Assembly: GCF_015182315.1 (NCBI RefSeq)
Contig: NZ_PRDL01000001.1
Location: 1,922,001 to 1,986,000, forward strand
Origin: Cellvibrio polysaccharolyticus
GTDB taxonomy: Bacteria; Pseudomonadota; Gammaproteobacteria; Pseudomonadales; Cellvibrionaceae
DNA: 64,000 nt
Reading direction: 5' to 3'
A model generated the notes under the pieces. The model was not told the DNA's origin. It saw only the letters and a list, made by a program, of their open reading frames with translations, and searched no databases. Of the stretch, positions 8,114-15,592 are shown one piece after another. The translations under genes and the position numbers were made by a program. Position 1 is the stretch's first letter. The number at the start of each line of letters is the position of its first letter.

Positions 8114-8906
8114 TAGCTTTAATAACACGTTCAATTGTATCCCTGCCTAAAAAACCATAATTCAATTCGACCCACTTAATAGATTGACGATATCGCTTAC
8201 CACCTTCCTGCTGTTTTCCAATGATTTGGAAAGAATTGTTATTTAGTATTGCCTCATAAATAGAGGCATCGCTCTGAGATTTAGCTGTTGATATAAAGTA
8301 TGCGTCGACTGCCCTAGCACATCTTATAAGCATTGTAATTAAGGTCGTAACATCTTTTAGTGTATATTTATTTTTTTCGAAGTTATCCAAGGCAAGATTT
8401 ATATCAAAATGATGAAAATCATCGAATATTTGTTGTGATCTTTCGGCCAAATACTGTTTAGATGATTTCGAGATACAAGCATTTGATGAGTTTGCATGAA
8501 CTACTTTATTTCGCCAGTGACAGAGTAGCTCCGTCAAAATTATCCATTCTTTTTCAACATTTGGAATCCCTGTTAAGAAGTCTGAAGCTCTATCCGCTTT
8601 CGAAATATTTTGTTTGGGTGACTCATTAAAGTTTTTTCCAGTCCCTAACCAAAAGTTATCTTTGCTTATCTTTGATAGATATTCGAAAAAGCTTTCGACT
8701 GAGTAAACAATCGAAGATTTTATTGCAAACCGCCTAGCATTAATGCTTGAGCTAGTAACATTTCCGGGCTTCCAAGAAATATTCAACTCTTTTGGAGGGG
8801 CAGTTTCTTGTGTTAATTGCGAGAGAGAAACTGCGATCGTGTTCATGCAGTGAACGCTATGTCCTATGTCATCCAGGAATACTTTTAAATATGTTGTTTC
8901 GGACAT
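8109..8906 (-). CDS. cassette-borne protein with HEPN-type RX4-6H motif
   Basis: A 265-residue, AT-rich, mostly helical protein. Residues 132-137 read RNKVVH within CHWRNKVVHANSS: arginine, a polar residue, and histidine four residues later. This is the catalytic motif of HEPN ribonucleases found in toxins and abortive-infection proteins. The motif sits at the end of a predicted helix (WIILTELLCHW), as in HEPN folds. No transmembrane helix. The gene starts 13 nt after the encoded CCA of a tRNA-like sequence and ends inside an attC, so tRNA-like and ORF appear to share one cassette. I infer an RNA-targeting or HEPN-fold protein; the exact family is not recognised and non-catalytic HEPN proteins also exist. 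Confidence 0.65.
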   Translation of the reverse strand: MSETTYLKVFLDDIGHSVHCMNTIAVSLSQLTQETAPPKELNISWKPGNVTSSSINARRFAIKSSIVYSVESFFEYLSKISKDNFWLGTGKNFNESPKQNISKADRASDFLTGIPNVEKEWIILTELLCHWRNKVVHANSSNACISKSSKQYLAERSQQIFDDFHHFDINLALDNFEKNKYTLKDVTTLITMLIRCARAVDAYFISTAKSQSDASIYEAILNNNSFQIIGKQQEGGKRYRQSIKWVELNYGFLGRDTIERVIKAT

Positions 8907-8919
8907 ACAGAGCCTATAG

Positions 8920-9007
8920 TGGTGGCATTGTCAGGATTCGAACCTGCATTTCCGGCTTTAAATAAGAACTTTTAGTAACCGATGTCTTACCGTTAGACGA
9001 TGATGCC
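8920..9007 (-). tRNA. tRNA-like gene with a 21-nt anticodon loop
   Basis: Minus strand: acceptor GGCATCA, D-arm GTCTAACGGTAAGAC, anticodon stem TCGGT/GCCGG, T-arm CAGGTTCGAATCCTG, acceptor CAATGCC, discriminator A and encoded CCA. The T- and D-arms are canonical and tRNA-Gln/Glu-like. The acceptor has two mismatched pairs at its base. The anticodon loop is about 21 nt (TACTAAAAGTTCTTATTTAAA) instead of 7, so no anticodon can be assigned. A type II fold with a long variable arm does not fit. It may be a decayed tRNA, a tRNA with a small insertion, or a tRNA mimic. It lies directly upstream of the HEPN-motif gene. Confidence 0.55.
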
Positions 9008-9077
9008 AATTTGATTTTAACCTTATTTAGACGCTTGGCTAGGGGGGGCTCTAGCTCAGGCTACATAGTATCTTGAT

Positions 9078-9346
9078 AACGCGCATGCGCGTTTTACTGC
9101 CTGGCGGTGCTCGTTATCATTCTTATCCAAACAGGCAAGTTGCTGACTATAAAGTGGTTTTTATAGAAAGCAAGATGGATAACGTGCATTTATGAGTAGA
9201 TAAACGAGCAAGGTTTGGGTGGGAGTTTTAATGCACTGTATAAATACGCAGATTTTGATTCGCTTGTTACGGGGTCGGTTATTTGAGAATGGGAATACAA
9301 AGCCTGATGGGGCCAGGCTCAATCTGTTAGCAGGTCTCAAATTGGC
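9078..9346. repeat. 270-bp direct repeat, copy B
   Basis: Partner of 6834-7103. Together the two copies bracket the DUF218 gene, the HEPN-motif gene and the tRNA-like gene in direct orientation, so homologous recombination could delete that ~2 kb. Copy B ends about 70 bp from trmA and so lies at the chromosomal edge of the cassette cluster. No gene is visible in 9008-9417 apart from this repeat and a hairpin. Confidence 0.8.
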
Positions 9347-9368
9347 TCAGACGGACGGAATGCTTACT

Positions 9369-9394
9369 AACCAACCCCAAAGTTGAGGTTGGTT
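9369..9394 (-). terminator. hairpin downstream of trmA
   Basis: AACCAACC (9369-9376) and GGTTGGTT (9387-9394) form a stem 24 nt beyond the trmA stop on the minus strand. A T-tract is missing, so termination would be weak. The flanking ATTAAC and GTTAGT also resemble attC ends, so it may be a vestigial attC. Confidence 0.4.
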
Positions 9395-9417
9395 AATAGT
9401 GTGTGACTTGATAGATA

Positions 9418-10512
9418 TCAGACCTTCCGCTTTTTCAAAATAACTCCACACTCCAAATGGTGCGTATAAGGAAACTGATCAAACACCGCGAAAGCACTTA
9501 TATCGTGGGTTTGGGTGATGGTTTCCAGGTTGGCTTTGAGAGTGGTCGGGTTGCAGGAGATGTAGATAATATTGTCAAAACGCTGGGTTACCGATGTGGT
9601 GTAAGGGTCCATACCGGCGCGGGGCGGGTCTACAAAAATAGTACTGAAATTGTAGTCGTCCAGGTTGACGTGGGCGAGGCGGTTGAAGGCGCGTACTTTG
9701 TCCAGTGCTTGCACAAACTCTTCGCTCGACATGCGGCCAATGGCGATGTTCTCCACCTTGTTCAATTCAATATTAAACAGCGCGGAATTCACTGAGGGCT
9801 TGGATAACTCGGTGGCCATCACTTTATTGAAATTGGTAGACAAGGGCAGGGTGAAGTTGCCGTTGCCGCAATACAATTCCAGCAAGTCGCCGCCGTGGTC
9901 GCGGCTGTGGTTTACCGCCCAGTTGAGCATTTTTTCGCACACAACCGCATTGGGTTGGGTAAAGCCGGATTCAATTTGCTGGTACTGCCAGGTTTTGCCA
10001 GCCACCTGCATGGTTTCTACTACGTAATCGCGAGACGCCGCCACTTTTTGCCCACGGCTGCGGCCAATAATCAGCAAACCAATTTCCTGGCTGAGTGCTT
10101 GTGCCGTGGCAAGCCAGTTGTCATCCAGTTGTTTGTGGTAAACCAGCGTTACCATGGCTTCGCCACTTTGTGTGGTGAGAAATTCTACCTGGTAAATTTT
10201 CTTGCGCAGAATCTCGCTGTTGTTCAGTGCATCGCGCAGCAAGGTCATTTTTTCATTGAGCAACTGCGAGCCGATGGGGAAGTCGGTTACGTCGTAAGGC
10301 GTCTTGGCTTTGTCATTGGCGAACATCACGTAGTTAACGATGTCGCCTTTGTGCCACATACGAAACTCTGCACGCATGCGGAAGTGGCTTACCGGCGATT
10401 CAAATACTTCGATATCGGGCAGGGCAAAAGCAGAAAAGTCCTCGCGTAGCAGCTGGATTTTTTGCTGGAGTTGTTGCGGGTAAAGGCTGGTATCTAACGT
10501 AGTATTTGACAT
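9418..10512 (-). CDS. trmA: tRNA (uracil-5-)-methyltransferase
   Basis: SAM-dependent enzyme that makes 5-methyluridine at position 54 of tRNA. The 364-residue length and start MSNTTLDTSLYPQQ are typical. The SAM-binding motif LELYCGNGNFTLPLS is at ~210-225, TIFVDPPRAGMD at ~291-302, and the nucleophile C320 lies in YISCNPTTL. HHLECGVIL near the C-terminus holds the general-base glutamate. No catalytic residue is missing. It is the first core gene next to the cassette cluster and is transcribed toward it. Confidence 0.95.
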   Translation of the reverse strand: MSNTTLDTSLYPQQLQQKIQLLREDFSAFALPDIEVFESPVSHFRMRAEFRMWHKGDIVNYVMFANDKAKTPYDVTDFPIGSQLLNEKMTLLRDALNNSEILRKKIYQVEFLTTQSGEAMVTLVYHKQLDDNWLATAQALSQEIGLLIIGRSRGQKVAASRDYVVETMQVAGKTWQYQQIESGFTQPNAVVCEKMLNWAVNHSRDHGGDLLELYCGNGNFTLPLSTNFNKVMATELSKPSVNSALFNIELNKVENIAIGRMSSEEFVQALDKVRAFNRLAHVNLDDYNFSTIFVDPPRAGMDPYTTSVTQRFDNIIYISCNPTTLKANLETITQTHDISAFAVFDQFPYTHHLECGVILKKRKV

Positions 10513-10639
10513 GTAGTAACAACTTCAAATCGATGTATAAGACAGGCCGGTGTCGGGTTGAGTGTGTGACCCGGCTTCAAAACCGCCAATGATAACGTAA
10601 TCCCGGCGGCGGGTGTTTTCTGCGGATGGTCGCGCCGGG

Positions 10640-12109
10640 TTATTCCCGTGGGATCGGCAGGCTGATACTGAACAGGGCGCCTTTACCGGGGCTGCTTTCC
10701 ACGCTGATTTTGCCTTTATGGTGTTCAGAAATGATAAACCAGGACACCGACAAGCCCAGCCCGGTGCCTTTGCCGACATCTTTGGTGGTGTAGAACGGCT
10801 CGAAGATGTGCTTTTTGATCTCGTCGGACATGCCTGGGCCGTTGTCTTCTACTTCTATTATCACCTCGTGCTCGTCGGGGTAGGCGCGTACGACCAGTTT
10901 GGGCGCTTCAGGCATGCTGGCTGCCGCTTCGGTCATTGCATGGCGGGCGTTGCTGATCAGGTTGAGCAGTACTTGCTGCAACTCGGCGCTGCTGCCGAAC
11001 ACCTTGGGCAGGTCTGGTGCGATTTCTTTTATAACGGTAAGCGCCTGCTTTTTCGAGCTGCTACTGCTGATGCCCAGCTCGATGCTGTGGTCAATCACGT
11101 TGTTCAAATCAATAAGGCCTGCCACCCGCTGGCTGGCGTGGGAAAATTCCAGCATGTTTTTCACGATGTGCGCCGAGCGTTCGCCGGCCTGTTTAATGTC
11201 GTCAAGGAATTGCTTGATGCCGCGTTTTTCCAGATAGGTTTGCAGCACTTCCAGATCCAGCCCTAAGGTATCTGCCAGTTGGCGGTTGCGCTCAAAGCCG
11301 GGGCGCAAGCGGCGGGTGACGTTTTGCAGGTTTTGCAAGATGGTGCCGAGCGGGTTGTTGATCTCATGAGCGATACCCGCTGCCAGTTCGCCGAGCGACA
11401 GCATTTTTTCATTTTGAATAATCATGTGCTCAATTTTGACTTTGGCGGTTACGTCATCCAGCCGTATCACCGCGCCGGTGCCTTCTGCCACTGGTAGCGG
11501 GTAAATGGTCATGTCGGTGTAGCGTGCTTCGCTGCCAAAGCCTTCACGCACGTTTTCCTTGCGCCAAAGGCGGCCCGACGCCAGCGTTTGCTGAATCAGT
11601 AACGGGGTGATGAGGCTTTCCGGGTAAAGCTGGCAAATGGACTGCCCCATGGCTTGCCGGGCAGTAACGCCGGTGTTGAGTTCTGCCTCGCGGTTCCAGT
11701 GGGTGACCTTGCCGGTGTTTTCTACGCCGATGATCACCGAGGGCATGGCATTGAGGATGCTGTACAAATAGGCCTTGGTATTGCGCAGCAGATCCACAGT
11801 TTTCTCGTGGTTGGCGATTTCCTCGGCCAGCCGGTGGTTGCTGCTTTCCAAGCTGGCGGTGCGCTCCTGAATACGCTGCTCCAGTTCTTTATGCGATTCT
11901 CGCAGCGCTTCGCGGGTGCGGTTGTTGTTCACCCGGCTGCGTTGTAGCCCCATGATCAGCAGGCTTTGCAGTGCGAGTAATAAACTGATGATGATCCACA
12001 GCACATAGCGGGTAGGGGCGTCATCCTCTGTTGCGGTGTCTGCCAGCGCCGGGTGCGAGCATAAGACCAGTACGGCCAGCAGCGCCTTCATGCTTATAAA
12101 GCGACGCAT
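10640..12109 (-). CDS. membrane sensor histidine kinase with PAS domain
   Basis: An N-terminal signal-like segment (MKALLAVLVLCSHPALA) is followed by a short periplasmic stretch and a transmembrane helix (YVLWIIISLLLALQSLLIM). Then come a coiled coil, a PAS domain (YLYSILNAMPSVIIGVENTGKV), a HisKA domain with the phosphoacceptor in ELAAGIAHEINNPLG, and a HATPase_c domain (NLISNARHAM, VEDNGPGM, GKGTGLGLSVSW). The open frame extends to 12298, but the extra 63 residues look non-coding. Starts at 12109 or 12091 are the plausible ones, neither with a strong RBS. No response regulator is adjacent, so it is an orphan kinase. The input signal is unknown. Confidence 0.88.
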   Translation of the reverse strand: MRRFISMKALLAVLVLCSHPALADTATEDDAPTRYVLWIIISLLLALQSLLIMGLQRSRVNNNRTREALRESHKELEQRIQERTASLESSNHRLAEEIANHEKTVDLLRNTKAYLYSILNAMPSVIIGVENTGKVTHWNREAELNTGVTARQAMGQSICQLYPESLITPLLIQQTLASGRLWRKENVREGFGSEARYTDMTIYPLPVAEGTGAVIRLDDVTAKVKIEHMIIQNEKMLSLGELAAGIAHEINNPLGTILQNLQNVTRRLRPGFERNRQLADTLGLDLEVLQTYLEKRGIKQFLDDIKQAGERSAHIVKNMLEFSHASQRVAGLIDLNNVIDHSIELGISSSSSKKQALTVIKEIAPDLPKVFGSSAELQQVLLNLISNARHAMTEAAASMPEAPKLVVRAYPDEHEVIIEVEDNGPGMSDEIKKHIFEPFYTTKDVGKGTGLGLSVSWFIISEHHKGKISVESSPGKGALFSISLPIPRE

Positions 12110-12376
12110 TAACGCCCGAGCAGGGTGGCCGGGTGAGTGACGGGCAGAGGTGAATAGCGCAAGCAGCACAGGAAGCTCCGAAAAATGGAAATATTCAAAC
12201 AGGTGCGCATTGTAGCTCGCGTTGCGAATGCGCTCAAAAGTTCGTCGTGATGTGCAAAACACGGTCGATTTGATCATCAAAAAGCCTTTAAAAAACAATA
12301 TGTTAGTTTTTTTAAAAAGATTGCCGAAAAAGGTTTGACAAGGTTTTTGAAATCGGTAGAATGCGCACCACTCGAC

Positions 12377-12452
12377 GGGCGGTTAGCTCAGTTGGTAGAG
12401 CAATGCCCTTACAAGGCATGGGTCACAAGTTCGAGTCTTGTACCGCCCACCA
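12377..12452 (+). tRNA. tRNA-Val (anticodon TAC)
   Basis: Acceptor GGGCGGT/ACCGCCC, D-loop AGCTCAGTTGGTAGAGC, anticodon loop CTTACAA in stem ATGCC/GGCAT, T-loop TTCGAGT, encoded CCA. All arms pair normally. Confidence 0.97.
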
Positions 12453-12483
12453 CATTTTTTATGTGGAGTTTGTTGAGTAATGC

Positions 12484-12560
12484 GGACCGGTAGTTCAGTT
12501 GGTTAGAATGCCGGCCTGTCACGCCGGAGGTCGCGGGTTCGAGCCCCGTCCGGTCCGCCA
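12484..12560 (+). tRNA. tRNA-Asp (anticodon GTC)
   Basis: Acceptor GGACCGG/CCGGTCC, discriminator G, encoded CCA. Anticodon loop CTGTCAC in stem CCGGC/GCCGG. Very similar to enterobacterial tRNA-Asp. It follows tRNA-Val by 31 nt, so both are probably processed from one transcript ending at the hairpin at 12572-12597. Confidence 0.97.
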
Positions 12561-12571
12561 CTTAATAGAAG

Positions 12572-12597
12572 CCCCCAACTTCGGTTGGGGGTTTTTT
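12572..12597 (+). terminator. intrinsic terminator of the tRNA-Val/tRNA-Asp transcript
   Basis: Perfect stem CCCCCAAC-TTCG-GTTGGGGG followed by six T residues. Confidence 0.92.
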
Positions 12598-12873
12598 ATT
12601 TTTTTGCCGCAAAATTCGTCTCTCCGCCATTTTCTGCTTGCAATCTTCCCTGGTTTTCCTTTAGTTTCGAAATTCCTGCCGTGCTCGCAACAAAATTGTC
12701 ATAGTTTTTGCTTAGTATTTAAGCACTGGACGGCTGGCGGGAAAGGAAAACCCGGCAGGAAGGGAATCCTTTCGTTCTTTCGCTGTCTTTATACCCGCGG
12801 CTACAGCGAAGGCATTCAAGCAATAACATAAGCCGTATTTACTTTTTATTTAATTACCATGAGGACCCCTGTT
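12598..12873 (+). other. non-coding gap before the small acidic ORF
   Basis: An open frame crosses from the tRNA genes into this stretch, but it starts inside tRNA-Asp and has no RBS, so I do not call it. The gap presumably holds the promoter of the 27-codon ORF; no strong -35/-10 pair stands out. Confidence 0.4.
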
Positions 12874-12957
12874 ATGCAGGACTACATTGAAGAACTACTC
12901 GCAACCGGCTACGACGAAGCCGATGATGAACTGACCGAGGATTATTCCGAGGTTTAA
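12874..12957 (+). CDS. 27-residue acidic small protein
   Basis: An ATG-to-TAA frame of 27 codons, preceded by GAGGAC about 9 nt upstream and followed immediately by a strong intrinsic terminator. The peptide begins MQDYIEELLATGYDEADDE and ends in SEV; about a third of its residues are D or E, and it has no K or R. Tight coupling of RBS, short ORF and terminator argues that it is an expressed monocistronic unit. I know of no family. It could be a small regulatory protein, a leader peptide or a peptide precursor. Confidence 0.5.
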   Translation: MQDYIEELLATGYDEADDELTEDYSEV

Positions 12958-12987
12958 CCGGGCAGGGTGTTTTGCCCGGTTTTGTTT
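12958..12987 (+). terminator. intrinsic terminator after the 27-codon ORF
   Basis: Stem CCGGGCA/TGCCCGG (12958-12964, 12973-12979) followed by TTTTGTTT. It directly abuts the stop codon of the small ORF. The rest of the gap up to 13198 shows no gene. Confidence 0.85.
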
Positions 12988-13198
12988 CACTTTTTGAACA
13001 CTTGCAACATTTGAAGGCATTACGCCGTTAGCTTTACCCTCTGACAGCCTCCTTTCTTACTGCATTTTCAGACTGACCCTCCCGTTACTTGCTGCTAAAT
13101 TGCCGATTTGATCACGGCAGTTTGTTTGACTTGCTCTCATAATTTCAGGTATTGCGTCACACCACGCTAACACCGGTTTTTCAGGGTAAGGATGTACC

Positions 13199-14524
13199 AT
13201 GCAGACGTTTTCCTCCGAGCAGTTGGATGCGGTTTTTCTATGGGAGGGGGATACCATTGTTCGCGACCTGTTGTGGCCGGAATTTGAAGCCATTCTCGAT
13301 GGTTTTATTCCGGTCAACGAGTATGCAGGTCGTCTCGCCAAAGCTGTTTTCGTCCGCGTTGATTCCCGTCTTCACATTACTGCTGCCGTATTCTTTGTGC
13401 TTGAGGTTGATGCCGATGGCATGGTGAGCCGCCGTTGGAATGTGCCTTTATTTCGTCTGGTTGAACAGGCGGCCAAAGGGCCGGATCTTGGCGCAGGGCC
13501 GATTCGCCTGGCGTGCTTCAGCCAATGCCCTATTGAATGGCAGCGCAATAATTTGTGGGACCCGCACATGGAGCCCGGCAACAACAGCTTTGCGCTGTTG
13601 CGCAAACGGGTTGCGGCGAATACTCCCGGTTTTGTTTTTCGCGCTCTCACGGAGCCGGAAGACGAGGAGCCGGTGGCAGTTTCCGACGATGCACAGCAGG
13701 CCTGGCGGCAATCTGTTAAAGAGAGTTATTTTCGGGCCTTTCGTATCCGTCTGGCACGGGTAATCCGCGAGCAGCGGCTGCGTATCGCAACCCTCACCAA
13801 TGAGCATAAAAATGTGCTTCGTCTGCGGCAGCAACAACATCAGCAGCGACTTGCGGAGCATCAACAGGTCATTGCTGAAAACGCCTCGCAACTGCAAGCA
13901 TTGCAACAGCAAAACCAATTGTTGAATCAGCAATTGCAAGAGGCTGCTTCGCGTTTCGAATTGCTTGAGCAGCGCTTTGGCGAACAACAGGATGCGGCGC
14001 AAGCACTGGTAAATAATGCTGAGGTGCCGGAAAACCACGATGAGATAGCCCACCAAAGCGCAGCGCTGCAGGTGCTGCAAGAGCGGCTGGATCATCGCGA
14101 GATGGAGTTGTTCTACCGGCAGCAGCAGGAAAATAATCTTAACGATGAAATTGCGCACATGCGCGATGAAAATGCCCGCTTGCTGGAGCAGGGGGGCGAT
14201 TATCTTTTACCGCGTTTACAGCAAGCCGGTTTGCGCTTTGTTTCCATTCAGCCCGGGGTTGGCACTATTGAGCTGGCGCTGGCAGACCTTCCGTTATTAC
14301 TGGATAACCCCCAGCAGCTGGTGTCGCGCTTTGCCGGCGTTAATGAAACTGTGTATCGCGCCTGGCTGGGGCATTATCAGCAGCCTTGTTGTCAGCACCG
14401 CGATGCCCAGGGGCATTTTTGTGGCCAAACGATTTTGCGCACTGAGGTTCCGGTTGATTTTATCCTGGGTGAAAGCGACCGTTGTGAGTTGCATCAGCCC
14501 CGTGCCACCATCTGCCACGGATAA
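13199..14524 (+). CDS. coiled-coil protein with C-terminal Cys/His cluster, function unknown
   Basis: A 441-residue soluble protein. Residues 1-165 form a globular domain (starts MQTFSSEQLDAVFLWEGDT). Residues ~175-330 are a long Q/E/L-rich coiled coil. The C-terminal domain carries CCQHRDAQGHFCGQ and a later CELH, together a plausible zinc site. AAGG precedes the ATG. I recognise it only as a conserved hypothetical of gammaproteobacteria and assign no function. Its stop lies 21 nt before the next gene's start, so the two may be co-transcribed. Confidence 0.8.
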   Translation: MQTFSSEQLDAVFLWEGDTIVRDLLWPEFEAILDGFIPVNEYAGRLAKAVFVRVDSRLHITAAVFFVLEVDADGMVSRRWNVPLFRLVEQAAKGPDLGAGPIRLACFSQCPIEWQRNNLWDPHMEPGNNSFALLRKRVAANTPGFVFRALTEPEDEEPVAVSDDAQQAWRQSVKESYFRAFRIRLARVIREQRLRIATLTNEHKNVLRLRQQQHQQRLAEHQQVIAENASQLQALQQQNQLLNQQLQEAASRFELLEQRFGEQQDAAQALVNNAEVPENHDEIAHQSAALQVLQERLDHREMELFYRQQQENNLNDEIAHMRDENARLLEQGGDYLLPRLQQAGLRFVSIQPGVGTIELALADLPLLLDNPQQLVSRFAGVNETVYRAWLGHYQQPCCQHRDAQGHFCGQTILRTEVPVDFILGESDRCELHQPRATICHG

Positions 14525-14545
14525 ATAGAGTCGGGAGTTATTGGG

Positions 14546-15592
14546 TTGAATTCTTGTGACGAAACAGAGCTGCTCGCTTTATTGCAGCAACGCGCTGCTG
14601 CGGTGCCTATGCAACCTGTGGTTTTGCCCGCGCTGGCGCGTGTTGGCGTTGAGTTAATGGTTCGCCGCGATGATTTGATTGATCAACGAATGAGCGGCAA
14701 CAAATTTTATAAACTGTTCTGGAATTTACAGCGGGCAAAGGCTGCCGGTGTTCGGCAAATTGCCAGCTTTGGTGGTGCCTGGTCGAATCATTTATACGCC
14801 TTGGCGGCAGTGGGTCAGGCGTCCGGGTTAAAAACCCTGGGCGTTATTCGTGGTGACCGGCCAGCCGTGTTAAGCGATACCTTGCGCGATGTTGAAGCCA
14901 TGGGCATGAGGCTGTGTTTTGTTGCGCGGGAAACCTATCGCCAGTTAACACGGCAAGCGGATCAGCAAACTGCTTTTCAGTCGTGGCTCGCCGGGCGTTA
15001 CGGGGATGTATGGCTGATACCGGAAGGCGGTGCCAATAGTGATGGTGCTCGCGGTGCAATGGCCATTGGTCAGGCTATTGAGCAGCAGTTGCAGGGGCAT
15101 TATGACCAGGTGTGGGTGGCCACTGCCACCGGCACTACGCTCGCCGGGCTGGCAGCGGGTTTGCCGGCCGGAAAAATTGCCGGTGGCATTTCGGTGCTTA
15201 AAGGGCAGGGCAGTATGAGTGCGGATATTGAACGGCTCTACCGCCAGCAGCTCGGCGCCCGGCATTTGCTGCAAGCTGGTCGTTGGCGGTTGGTGAGCGG
15301 TTTTCATGGTGGTGGTTATGCGCGAAAACTGCCGGCGACGTTACAAAAGTTTCAACAGGATTTCGAAGCGCAGCATGAAATTTTGCTGGACCCGGTGTAC
15401 ACCCTGAAATTATTTTTTGCTATCTCCAGTCTGGCGCAAGCCGGATATTGGCGGCGCGGCACCCGGGTGGTGGTTGTGCATTCCGGCGGGCTGCAAGGTC
15501 GGCGGGGTTTTTCCCAGGCATTGCCCGAGGCTATCTTTTCAGCTGCGTCAGCTTGCAGCGGTGGTCAGCAAGGGGCGGTGCCCGGCCAGTGA
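14546..15592 (+). CDS. PLP-dependent ACC deaminase / D-cysteine desulfhydrase-like enzyme
   Basis: A 348-residue fold-type II PLP enzyme. MVRRDDLIDQRMSGNKFYKL contains the PLP-binding lysine in SGNKFYKL. SFGGAWSNHLYALAA matches the substrate-binding loop of the family, and ATATGTTLAGLAAGL the phosphate-binding glycine loop. The probable start is TTG at 14546, preceded by GGGAG at 8 nt. The exact substrate (D-cysteine, ACC or another amino acid) cannot be told from sequence. The 3' end overlaps the convergent DUF1853 gene by 28 bp. Confidence 0.85.
   Translation: MNSCDETELLALLQQRAAAVPMQPVVLPALARVGVELMVRRDDLIDQRMSGNKFYKLFWNLQRAKAAGVRQIASFGGAWSNHLYALAAVGQASGLKTLGVIRGDRPAVLSDTLRDVEAMGMRLCFVARETYRQLTRQADQQTAFQSWLAGRYGDVWLIPEGGANSDGARGAMAIGQAIEQQLQGHYDQVWVATATGTTLAGLAAGLPAGKIAGGISVLKGQGSMSADIERLYRQQLGARHLLQAGRWRLVSGFHGGGYARKLPATLQKFQQDFEAQHEILLDPVYTLKLFFAISSLAQAGYWRRGTRVVVVHSGGLQGRRGFSQALPEAIFSAASACSGGQQGAVPGQ

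Noticed and set aside
3669..9346. CRISPR array or prophage as explanation of the repeats and unknown genes
   Set aside because: There are only two long repeat copies, no regular spacers, no cas genes and no phage structural genes. attC sites explain the structure better.
9347..10639. Search for an integron integrase beside the cassettes
   Set aside because: The region holds trmA and a non-coding stretch only; no tyrosine-recombinase motif was seen on either strand.
12499..12831. 110-residue frame starting inside tRNA-Asp
   Set aside because: It begins within the tRNA gene and crosses its terminator.
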